This document shows positions 52,022-59,576 of a stretch of 64,000 nt of DNA, piece after piece. The translations under genes were made by a program, and so were the position numbers. Source of the DNA: Bacteroidales bacterium (GTDB lineage: Bacteria; Bacteroidota; Bacteroidia; Bacteroidales; UBA10428); NCBI GenBank assembly GCA_035299085.1, contig DATGXG010000014.1, positions 62,001 to 126,000 of the forward strand. The letters run 5' to 3'. The first letter of the stretch is position 1. Every line of letters begins with the position of its first letter. The notes under the pieces are model-generated. The model was given only the letters and a program-made list of their open reading frames with translations, did no database searches and was not told the DNA's origin.

Positions 52022-52960
52022 TTAAATTATGATTTTGAAGGGAAAACCATCTATTTGAAAAATGTAAATACCACTATTAAGGTTGTATAGTGGAATTTGA
52101 TAATCAGTGTTTTCAGGAGTAAATTGTCCAACCAAATATCCACAAACATTATAAATTAGTACAGTCTTAATAATACTTTCGCTGCTAATATAAAGTATTT
52201 TTCCTCTTAATGGATTTGGATATAATCTGATCTTATTAAATTCATTGTCTTCCAATTTGTTTATCGGGCCTGAATAATTACAATCAAGTCCCAATTTATT
52301 GTAGTATTTGACTTCATCATTTTGTTTAAAACATAACAAATTATAATCTCCGTATGCATAATTCAATAATCCTTTATTAGACCCAATCCCTTCAATCCAT
52401 TCAACAGTATCTTTTTCAGGATTATCTTCAATCCAATTAACACGAAAGTCCAAAAATTTAATTCGAAGTCTTTTAATACCCATATATACAACACTATCAA
52501 TATCTATAACCTGTGAGCTGTATAAGGTATCTTTAATAATTTTATCACCCTCAGGCAAATGATATATTCTTTCATATGTTGAGTTGAAAACGGAATCTTT
52601 TTTAATTGTAAAATCATAAAGTAAAACTTCTGTTGAATCATCTAAATATGATAAAAGACTAAATATCTTTTTATGGTTTTCTTCCTCACGTAGGAATCCG
52701 GAAATATAGCTTTCAGAACTCGAATCATTATTCCGTTTAGTTGTTTCAATTACTTTGTTGTATACTTTACCATTGATTAAAGTATCACCTCCTATCCTGC
52801 AATTAAAATTTTGATAAAGTTTCCCTTCACAATTTGTACTTTTTTTGCATGTAGGCACCAATACTTCCAAATAGTTCCATGAATTATTTGTATCAATTAT
52901 CTGACAATTTCCTTCAAAACTAAAGAGTAGTAAAAATAGTAAAGACCTGATTGTTTTCAT
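52022..52960 (-). CDS. T9SS-secreted protein of unknown function
   Basis: A 312-residue secreted protein from the ATG at 52960, which opens on a signal peptide (MKTIRSLLFLLLFSFEGNCQ); the frame upstream runs into the attC-like repeat. The body (about 25-230) is beta-rich with no known family. A T9SS type A sorting domain closes it (IRLYPNPLRGKILYISS, VLIYNVCGYLVGQF, LNSGIYIFQI). AT-rich. It lies between attC-like copies A and B. Confidence 0.75.
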   Translation of the reverse strand: MKTIRSLLFLLLFSFEGNCQIIDTNNSWNYLEVLVPTCKKSTNCEGKLYQNFNCRIGGDTLINGKVYNKVIETTKRNNDSSSESYISGFLREEENHKKIFSLLSYLDDSTEVLLYDFTIKKDSVFNSTYERIYHLPEGDKIIKDTLYSSQVIDIDSVVYMGIKRLRIKFLDFRVNWIEDNPEKDTVEWIEGIGSNKGLLNYAYGDYNLLCFKQNDEVKYYNKLGLDCNYSGPINKLEDNEFNKIRLYPNPLRGKILYISSESIIKTVLIYNVCGYLVGQFTPENTDYQIPLYNLNSGIYIFQIDGFPFKIII

Positions 52961-52992
52961 GATGTTTAGGTTGTAGATGACTGCAAAAAGGG

Positions 52993-53117
52993 CTAACGCT
53001 CCCGACGGTATACGCTGTTGCCGTTTGGGAGTGCTTACTGGTCGGGTGAAGCCAACGCACAAACATTAGCACCCCGCACGGCCGGGCAATTGCGTATGAC
53101 CAGCTGTTGTGAACAGT
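52993..53117 (-). repeat. attC-like palindromic spacer, copy A
   Basis: Three nested arm pairs enclose a ~60-bp loop: AACGCT (52995-53000) with AGCTGTT (53102-53108, one bulged T); GGTATACGC (53007-53015) with GCGTATGACC (53092-53101, one bulged G); TTGCC (53018-53022) with GGCAA (53085-53089). On the minus strand it ends in GTTAGCC, one mismatch from the integron R' core GTTRRRY, and follows a small gene, as attC sites follow cassette genes. The opposite core (TCACAAC) fits less well. Confidence 0.45.
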
Positions 53118-53124
53118 TTTATTA

Positions 53125-53343
53125 TTATTTAATGAAAAATACAGCAGCAATTACCGCTAATACAAATGCACTTATTAAAACATATGAAATTATATGTCCG
53201 AAATTTAGCGTCCAACCTAATGATGGTAATCTTTTCGGTACTAAAATTCGTGGATCTTTACGATTAACATAAAACGTTCCCTTCCAATTGAAGGGATTAT
53301 TACTCATTGAATAGAGTATCTCCTTTTCAAGTTTTAGACTCAT
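53125..53343 (-). CDS. Small DUF5808-type membrane protein
   Basis: A 72-residue protein. WKGTFYVNRKDPRILVPKR followed by LGWTLNFG matches the DUF5808 signature, and one C-terminal transmembrane helix (YVLISAFVLAVIAAVFFI) follows. An internal ATG at 53307 would give 60 residues. The function is unknown. It ends 7 bp before attC-like copy A, as a cassette gene would. Confidence 0.65.
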   Translation of the reverse strand: MSLKLEKEILYSMSNNPFNWKGTFYVNRKDPRILVPKRLPSLGWTLNFGHIISYVLISAFVLAVIAAVFFIK

Positions 53344-53398
53344 TTCTGTTATTGATTTTATTGAACGTTTTTCTCTCTAAAAATTGTTCACAACTTAT

Positions 53399-53584
53399 TT
53401 ATAGAAGCACATTATATACTACTATACACCGAAATTGGATGCTTTGGAGCATATTTTGTAATTCTAATTTCTGGATATCATTTATGATTTTGTTCACTTC
53501 CGGGTGCGCACAGCGACCGTCAGTCCCATTGCTTACCTCTACCTCTTTTTCCTTATCGCCCCCACTGAATTGACTGGCAGTTTC
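53399..53584 (-). pseudogene. Possible gene remnant in a gene-poor gap
   Basis: The gap 53344-53909 has no gene with a proper start. Within it a 61-codon frame without a start codon gives protein-like sequence (FSGGDKEKEVEVSNGTDG, CAHPEVNKIINDIQKLEL). I do not recognise a family. It could be chance. Confidence 0.25.
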
Positions 53585-53635
53585 TTATGTAGATTACGAA
53601 AGATAACAAAAATATAACCACAAAGACACGAAGAC

Positions 53636-53850
53636 ACTAAGAATTTTTTTAACACGAGGAACACGAGGAGCACGAAGCACGATGCTGGATACTGGATCCG
53701 GATTCAGAAACTGAATGTCGCTCGGGGTCCCTAAAGTCCCTAGAGTCCCTAAGGTCCCTAGAGTCCCTGAAATAACACAGAACAAGGAACACCGATTTAT
53801 GATTTAAGAAGACTTGAAAACACCGAACACCGATAAGTTACAGTTTACGA
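53636..53850. repeat. Degenerate short repeats
   Basis: AACACGAGGA units (53650-53675), GATGCTGGATACTGGATCC (53681-53699), a 9-10-bp tandem AGTCCCTAG (about 53727-53770) and AACACCGA units (53788-53835). These are the reverse complements of units at 33900-34180. Confidence 0.7.
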
Positions 53851-53909
53851 ATTAGGCATTGTTACCCGGTCGCTGAGCTTGCCGAAGCGTTGTGGTAATA
53901 AAAATGGAA

Positions 53910-55415
53910 TTACAGTTTCACAATTTTTCCTGATATAATTTCGGCACCTCTTTGAATATGCAGGATATAAAAGCCACTTTTAAGGCCGTATAAACCTAAT
54001 GTTTCATCATTTTGCATTTGTGTCTTTTCATAAACTATTTTTCCATACATATCAGTAATCCATAGTTTATCTATATCACCTGTAATATTAATCCTCAACT
54101 CACCATTGAATGGATTAGGATATACACTAAAAATAGATTGGTCAGATTCTCTGACTGCTGTAATTTCTGAGGATAAGTCAAAAATATAGGCAGCACCACT
54201 GTTAGATGCCAGATAATCGTCGGTAAGAGATCCGACAATAGCACTAGAGCCGTCCATAGAAACAGATGAACCGAAATGCTGAATCGGAGCTCCATCTGAA
54301 GCTAAAAGCATTTTAGTTTCTGTTGCATTAACCCAGCCCGATCCTGGTTTTTTAAAAAGATAAACACTACCCATACTGCCATGAAATTGCGATGTGATTA
54401 TCAGTAAATCACCTGAGACTGCAACGTTCTCTCCAAAATTATCGTCAATAGCACCGTCTGAAGATTTCAGCTTTGCGGTTTCCGTCATATTTTTCCAACC
54501 GTTTGCCGGTTTGGTAAAAACATAGGCTGAGCCGGAATTATTTCCATTATCATCATCATATAATGCACCGACAACAATTGTATTGCCTGAAATTCCAACC
54601 GAAATACCAAAGAAATCTTCGGGCGCGCCATCTGAAGGTAATAATTTGGCAGTTTCTGTCATATTATGCCATCCATTAACCGGCTTCTTAAAAAGATACG
54701 CCGATCCGGAGTTACTGCCGCTATCATCATTTCGGGGTGCTCCAATCACAATATAATCATCAGAAACAGAAACCGAACCAAAACGATCGTCTATCGCCGC
54801 ATCTGAAGCCGTTAATTTTGCTGTTTCAGTCATTGTACTCCAACCTTCTGCAGGTTTTACAAATACATAAGCTGCACCGGATCTTTCGCCTGAATCGTCA
54901 TTCCCATTCGCTCCGATTACTATGCAATCCCCTGAAATGGCAATCTTATGTCCAAAAAAATCACCTGCTGCTGCATCTGATGCAGTTAGTTTGGCTGTTT
55001 CCGTCATATCTTTCCAGCCATCCGAAGGCTTTACAAAAACGTAGGCAGATCCTGATCTATCCCCGTTATCATCATCATCAGGAACACCAAAAACAATACA
55101 ATCACCTGATATCGCCGAGAAATAACCAAAGTAATCATATTCACTTCCATCAGACGGAGTGAGCTTTGCGACCTGTTGCCATATACCCTCATTTTTATGG
55201 AAAACATAAGCAGAACCCGAAAGCTGTCCGTTGGTAATATCACCGGTTGCCCCGACTACCATATAATCACCTGAAATGCCTACCGATTCTCCAAAATAGG
55301 CTTCAGGTGCAGGATCGGATGCGAATATTTTCTGAGTTTCAAATAACTGTTGTGCCTGTATCCTGTAATACGGAGCCATCAACAGAAGCATACAAAGAAT
55401 AGATTTATTTTTCAT
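53910..55415 (-). CDS. T9SS-secreted FG-GAP repeat protein
   Basis: A 501-residue secreted protein with signal peptide (cleavage near IQAQ). About seven FG-GAP-type repeats of 57 residues (ASDAAxxDxFG, ISGDxIVIGAxxDDDSG, GSAYVFxKP) fold into an integrin-like beta-propeller (about 25-410). The C-terminal sorting domain (VYPNPFNGELRINI, LWITDMYGKIVYEK, GLKSGFYILHIQRG) is close to that of 42382-44037. The DDDxG loops resemble calcium-binding sites. Probably cell-surface; ligand unknown. Confidence 0.87.
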   Translation of the reverse strand: MKNKSILCMLLLMAPYYRIQAQQLFETQKIFASDPAPEAYFGESVGISGDYMVVGATGDITNGQLSGSAYVFHKNEGIWQQVAKLTPSDGSEYDYFGYFSAISGDCIVFGVPDDDDNGDRSGSAYVFVKPSDGWKDMTETAKLTASDAAAGDFFGHKIAISGDCIVIGANGNDDSGERSGAAYVFVKPAEGWSTMTETAKLTASDAAIDDRFGSVSVSDDYIVIGAPRNDDSGSNSGSAYLFKKPVNGWHNMTETAKLLPSDGAPEDFFGISVGISGNTIVVGALYDDDNGNNSGSAYVFTKPANGWKNMTETAKLKSSDGAIDDNFGENVAVSGDLLIITSQFHGSMGSVYLFKKPGSGWVNATETKMLLASDGAPIQHFGSSVSMDGSSAIVGSLTDDYLASNSGAAYIFDLSSEITAVRESDQSIFSVYPNPFNGELRINITGDIDKLWITDMYGKIVYEKTQMQNDETLGLYGLKSGFYILHIQRGAEIISGKIVKL

Positions 55416-55456
55416 ATGGTAATAGATAAACTTTAGTACTTCTGAACTTAAGTGTG

Positions 55457-56209
55457 TTACTGCAACAATTCATTTATCTTCCCTGCAATCACTTCCAGTC
55501 CACCCTCATCAAATCCAACAGCCACATACACAACTTTGCCCTCCTTATCAATCAGAAAATTCCGGGGGATTAATTCGGTGGCAAAGAGGGAATACACCTT
55601 CTTTTCAGGATCGATGCCGGTGGAGAAAATGATGCCTTTCTTTTTGAGATCCTCGGTCTTTTTCTTCACCACTTCGGGTTTTTCGCCACGGGAAACAGGA
55701 AGAAAAACGAAATCTTTGCCTTCAAAGGGCTTCAGGATCTTATCAGGGATTTCATTGAATTCCATCAGGCACGGGGCACACCAGGTAGCCCAGAAATTCA
55801 AAAGGACAACCTTACCTTTCAGATCCGATAGTTTTATTTGTGTTCCGTCAAGCATCGCGATTGTTACATCCGGTGCCATGTCGCCTTCATGTATCAATGT
55901 GGATTCTTTTATCCTTCTTTCATTTTCAGCCTCTTCTTTCTGTTCCTTCGCTGCAATGCTGTCAGCTCCTGCTTCTCTCGCTTTCATTTCGTCATCGCTA
56001 TACAATTCAATTATGGCCACAAATCCTTTTTCGCTTGTGCCTTTTGTCATCGATTTGATCCGGTTGGCGGCAGCCATCTCCTGGACGTAGTTTTCACTAA
56101 CCTCTTTATCATTTACGATGTAGATGATTTTGTTCTCATTTTGTTGTTGCTGGGCAGTGAGGGTGGAAAAGGTGAGGAGGGTCAGAAGGGTTAAAAGGAT
56201 TAGTTTCAT
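55457..56209 (-). CDS. TlpA-type exported thioredoxin
   Basis: A 250-residue periplasmic thiol-disulfide protein with signal peptide (cleavage after LTAQ). An N-terminal 85-residue extension with a charged helix (about 72-103) precedes a TlpA/AhpC-TSA-like thioredoxin domain. Its redox motif is WCAPC (143-147), within LLNFWATWCAPC. The cis-Pro region is ELIPRNFLID. Such proteins reduce or resolve disulfides outside the cytoplasm. No partner is evident among the neighbours. Confidence 0.9.
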   Translation of the reverse strand: MKLILLTLLTLLTFSTLTAQQQQNENKIIYIVNDKEVSENYVQEMAAANRIKSMTKGTSEKGFVAIIELYSDDEMKAREAGADSIAAKEQKEEAENERRIKESTLIHEGDMAPDVTIAMLDGTQIKLSDLKGKVVLLNFWATWCAPCLMEFNEIPDKILKPFEGKDFVFLPVSRGEKPEVVKKKTEDLKKKGIIFSTGIDPEKKVYSLFATELIPRNFLIDKEGKVVYVAVGFDEGGLEVIAGKINELLQ

Positions 56210-56392
56210 GAGTGGTTCTGGGGCTAAAATTAATGGATAAAGCGTGGTTACAAACCAGGGTTGCGGTTATAAAGTTAATATTTCAGGCGGAAATGCAAAG
56301 TACAATTCGGGTTAACTCAGGATGATTTATTGGAAATCAGGCAGAGCCTGATTGCATAGGTTCGACTAAGCCAGAGCCTTAGCCGAACGGGG

Positions 56393-56428
56393 CTACAGCC
56401 TACAGCCTATAGCCTACAGCCTGTACTG
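56393..56428. repeat. CTACAGCC tandem repeat
   Basis: Four to five imperfect copies of CCTACAG(CCTATAG) run into the 3' end of the DUF1287 gene. The rest of the gap 56210-56413 shows no gene, only an imperfect GCCTGATTG/AGCCAGAGCC repeat. Confidence 0.5.
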
Positions 56429-56995
56429 GTAATGCCCGATGATCTTATAGGAAAACAGGCAGTCTTCCAGCACCTGGCCTCTGCCGATGTTGTGAACTAC
56501 GAGGTATCTTTTGCCATCAGACGATTTGCGGTTCACCACAATCCCGATATGGGTTACAGCGCCGCCGAGATTCCAGCAGACAATGTCACCTGGAATATAA
56601 TCGCCCGGATTTGCGGTTACCGGTTTTATGGTTCCAAAGCGGGTAAAAAAAACCATTAGGTTCGGAACCCGGCGGTGATCAATGTTTTTATCAGTCCGGT
56701 GCAATCCCCACAATTTCGGATACACGCTGAAATGAGCCGCCATGTCTTCATGCACCTCTTGCTGCAGGTCAATTCCCAGTTTTCGATAGGCCCGGATCAC
56801 CACATCGGTACAAACGCCTTTATCCGGAGGCACATCGCCGTTGGGATAACTGATTGTGAAATAGCGCGAATCATAATTCACATGCTGACGGGTTAATTCG
56901 ATGGCGGCGTCGGAGAGGCGGGAATAGAAATTATCCTGGCAATATGCATTGATTGAAAACCAAACGAATAAAAGGGATGCCGGGAGGAATTTCAT
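56414..56995 (-). CDS. DUF1287 exported protein
   Basis: A 193-residue exported protein from the ATG at 56995 (a longer start at 57031 adds 12 unlikely residues before the signal MKFLPASLLFVWFSINAYCQ). It carries the DUF1287 hallmarks YPNGDVPPDKGVCTDVVIRAYR, then PGDIVCWNLGGAVTHIGIVVN and VVHNIGRGQVLEDCLF. The Cys in GVCTD and the His in THIGIV are placed as in NlpC/P60-like cysteine peptidases, so a cell-wall peptidase role is possible but unproven. Confidence 0.82.
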   Translation of the reverse strand: MKFLPASLLFVWFSINAYCQDNFYSRLSDAAIELTRQHVNYDSRYFTISYPNGDVPPDKGVCTDVVIRAYRKLGIDLQQEVHEDMAAHFSVYPKLWGLHRTDKNIDHRRVPNLMVFFTRFGTIKPVTANPGDYIPGDIVCWNLGGAVTHIGIVVNRKSSDGKRYLVVHNIGRGQVLEDCLFSYKIIGHYQYRL

Positions 56996-57016
56996 AATGT
57001 TTTTTTGAGACGTCGT

Positions 57017-57040
57017 AGAGACGCGATTCATCGCGTCTCT
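57017..57040. repeat. 10-bp perfect hairpin upstream of the DUF1287 gene
   Basis: AGAGACGCGA/TCGCGTCTCT around a 4-nt TTCA loop, 22 bp upstream of the DUF1287 start. A repeat element or operator. Confidence 0.5.
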
Positions 57041-57067
57041 AGGATATTGTGAATCGTGAGTTAAAAC

Positions 57068-57206
57068 AACGCTGTCAGGTCTTTCGGACGCTGACAGGTT
57101 GGATCCGGGGTAAAACCTGACAGCGTCGCAGACCTGTCAGCGTTTTATGATTTTGAACTGGTGGCAAATAAACAACGCTGTCAGGTCCTTCGGACGCTGA
57201 CAGGTT
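57068..57206. repeat. Three copies of the dispersed 33-bp palindromic repeat
   Basis: Copies at 57068-57100, 57114-57146 (inverted) and 57174-57206 share AACGCTGTCAGGTC and GGACGCTGACAGGTT with the pair at 21666-21744. Each copy can fold on itself around CTTCGG. Confidence 0.75.
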
Positions 57207-57215
57207 GATGATGGT

Positions 57216-58145
57216 TTAAAACGCATCGCATTCACGATATGCCTGCAGGAGCCGTTCTTCACCGGCTTTGCCGTCGAGGCTTTTGCCGTGCTCCATGCAC
57301 AGAACGCCCTGGTAGCCTTTGTCGTAAATGTGTTTGAAGATATTCTTATAGTTCATCTCACCGGTTGTAGGCTCATTGCGTCCAGGGTTATCGCCGATAT
57401 GGAACGCAGCAATCTCGCTCCATGCCGCATCGATATTCGGAATAATGTTTCCTTCGGTGATCTGCTGATGGTACATATCTTCCACGATCTTGCAGACAGG
57501 CCTGTTTACCGCACGGCATATAGCATAAGCCTGGGGTATGCCGGTAAGGTAAAGACCCGGGTGATCATGCAGCGTATTCAGCGGTTCAAGAACCATGGTG
57601 AGTCCTGCCGGTTCGAGAATATCACAGCACATCCTCAGGTTATCGATGATGTTGGCCATCTGGATATCCCTGTGAAGCCTTTCATCATACCTTCCCGGAA
57701 CCACAAGCGCCCATTTTGCACCGGTGCGTTTTGCCAGTTCCACGCCTTCCTTCATTTTAGCGCTCAGCATCTCCTTAACTTCCGGATTGTTCAGCACAAA
57801 GGATGTAACCGAGAAGTCGGCGTACAATACAAACGGACCGAGGTCCATATTGTATTTCTTCAGCTGGGCTGCTATTTTCTCCTGGTCGGCTTTGGGTCTT
57901 CCGGGCAATCCGTTGTCGAACATAGCCCGGAAGCCCTGTTCGTGGCAGTAAGTAATGTTATCTAGCGGGTCCTTTCCGGCATGCTGCTCAAACATGTCCA
58001 TATACGGGGCATATTTCAGCCTGAAAGGTGTCTCGGCATAGGCCGGGGTCTTCGGACTGGCTGCAGACCAGGCTGCAGGGACGGCCATGGTGGCCAGCCC
58101 TGCTCCTGCTGCTTTTTTCAAAAAGTCTCTCCTGTTTGCTTTCAT
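57216..58145 (-). CDS. Tat-exported Hyi-like TIM-barrel isomerase
   Basis: A 309-residue xylose-isomerase-like TIM barrel. The N-terminus (RRDFLKKAAGAGLATMAVPAAWSAA) is a Tat signal. VLEPLNTLHDHPG, KIVEDMYHQQI and AAFHIGDNPGRNEPTTGEMNY match hydroxypyruvate-isomerase-type proteins, whose Glu/His/Asp residues bind a divalent metal. It probably isomerises or epimerises a (keto)sugar acid outside the cytoplasm. It is 3 bp downstream of the Gfo/Idh/MocA gene and closes a three-gene unit. Confidence 0.87.
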   Translation of the reverse strand: MKANRRDFLKKAAGAGLATMAVPAAWSAASPKTPAYAETPFRLKYAPYMDMFEQHAGKDPLDNITYCHEQGFRAMFDNGLPGRPKADQEKIAAQLKKYNMDLGPFVLYADFSVTSFVLNNPEVKEMLSAKMKEGVELAKRTGAKWALVVPGRYDERLHRDIQMANIIDNLRMCCDILEPAGLTMVLEPLNTLHDHPGLYLTGIPQAYAICRAVNRPVCKIVEDMYHQQITEGNIIPNIDAAWSEIAAFHIGDNPGRNEPTTGEMNYKNIFKHIYDKGYQGVLCMEHGKSLDGKAGEERLLQAYRECDAF

Positions 58146-58148
58146 ACA

Positions 58149-59510
58149 TTATGACTGTGAACCAGGAACATATGCTTCACCGGCAATAGGTACGGTCTTG
58201 GAAACATCTACGGGACCAAATGCATATACCTTGGGACCCAGTTTCAGATCGGAGTTCATCATTTCATCCATGGTGACTTCTTTCCCGGTATAAGCTGACA
58301 CACGTCCCATGATAGCAACAAGTGTGGACATCGCAGTGTTCTCGGCTTCATTTATTGGTTTACCGGTGCGGATTGCAGTCACAAGGTCAATATGCTCCTG
58401 GTCGTAAGGACTGATCTTCACTTCAGTGCCGGGCTGACCATTTTCACCCATCGGGTATTCATACTTCCATAGTTCGGTTCCGCTGAGGTCAAGGATGCTG
58501 TTCTGGCAGTTTGTAGAACCTGTTGCACCCTGTATCCTTTCGGATACGTTATTTGCACAGCCGTTAATCTGGCGGCACATGCTGTGCATATGAATTCCAT
58601 TGTCGAATGTGAAATCAACACTGAAATTATCATACTGGTCGCCTGTTACACGACGAAGCCTTGATCCAAATCCAACGGCTTTAACCGGGAATTTGCCGGT
58701 GAACCAGTGAATCACGTCAAGGTTGTGTACATGCTGTTCCACAATGTGGTCGCCTGAAAGCCAGCACCAGTTCACCCAGTCGCGGATCATGTATTCCATT
58801 TCATTCCATTTGGCATCTTTATCTCTGTGCCACAGTTTTCCACCGTTCCACCAGCAGTTTGCCGAAACGATTTCGCCAATCATGCCTTCGGCCACATTTT
58901 TATAAGTAGCTACATAATCGCGCTGGTGACGGCGCTGTGTTCCGGTTACAACCGAAAGACCCATGCCTGCTGCCTTACGAGCGGTAGCAATAACTGAACG
59001 GGCTCCTACCGGGTCAACGCAAACCGGTTTCTCCATGAAGACATGCTTTTTGGCATTCACAGCGGCTTCAAACTGATCCGGCCTGAAATGGGGAGGCGTA
59101 GCCAGAATCACAATGTCAACACCAGAATCAATAACTTTCTGGAAGGCATCAAAACCCACAAAGCACATTTCATCGGCCACCTCATTGTTCTTCTGCTTTT
59201 TCAGCTCCTCACGGCATGAGTCAATCCTGTCCTGCAATACATCGCCGAGAGCTGTAACTTTCAGATTCGGTCCTGCATTCAGGAAATTAATGGCAGCACC
59301 GGTGCCCCTGCCACCACAACCGATCAGACCGGCCTTCAATTCCGGGCCATCGGGTGCCTGGTCGAGGAATGTCATTACTTCAACTGTCTTCTTCGTCTTT
59401 CCTTTTTCAGATGAGCATCCCGATAACAGTGTAGGGAATGACAGTGTTGTCAGACTTGCAGCTGCTGCGGTGGTGCCAAGGAAATTTCTGCGTGAAATCC
59501 CTGTTTTCAT
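58149..59510 (-). CDS. Tat-exported Gfo/Idh/MocA oxidoreductase
   Basis: A 453-residue NAD(P)-dependent sugar oxidoreductase. The signal combines a Tat motif (SRRNFLGTTAAAASL) with a lipobox (LLSGC), so it may be a Tat-exported lipoprotein. The Rossmann motif GCGGRGTGAAINF is near residue 63, the catalytic-Lys motif MEKPVCVDP near 155, and HVHNLDVIHWFTG carries the usual histidines. Exported relatives keep a tightly bound cofactor, as in glucose-fructose oxidoreductase. It sits between the Hyi-like gene (3 bp downstream) and the cytochrome-FGE fusion. Confidence 0.9.
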   Translation of the reverse strand: MKTGISRRNFLGTTAAAASLTTLSFPTLLSGCSSEKGKTKKTVEVMTFLDQAPDGPELKAGLIGCGGRGTGAAINFLNAGPNLKVTALGDVLQDRIDSCREELKKQKNNEVADEMCFVGFDAFQKVIDSGVDIVILATPPHFRPDQFEAAVNAKKHVFMEKPVCVDPVGARSVIATARKAAGMGLSVVTGTQRRHQRDYVATYKNVAEGMIGEIVSANCWWNGGKLWHRDKDAKWNEMEYMIRDWVNWCWLSGDHIVEQHVHNLDVIHWFTGKFPVKAVGFGSRLRRVTGDQYDNFSVDFTFDNGIHMHSMCRQINGCANNVSERIQGATGSTNCQNSILDLSGTELWKYEYPMGENGQPGTEVKISPYDQEHIDLVTAIRTGKPINEAENTAMSTLVAIMGRVSAYTGKEVTMDEMMNSDLKLGPKVYAFGPVDVSKTVPIAGEAYVPGSQS

Positions 59511-59576
59511 GGAATGATTATTTATTGTTGGTTAAAATTATGTATGTATTCAGGAAACGCCCCCTGGCGTTTCTTT

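Noticed and set aside
54737..55162. 141-codon plus-strand frame rich in Gln, His, Leu and Ser
   Set aside because: It is the antisense reading of the FG-GAP repeats; the composition follows from the repeat unit.
57288..57965. 225-codon plus-strand frame
   Set aside because: It is antisense to the Hyi-like TIM barrel, which has a Tat signal and family motifs; the plus frame has none.
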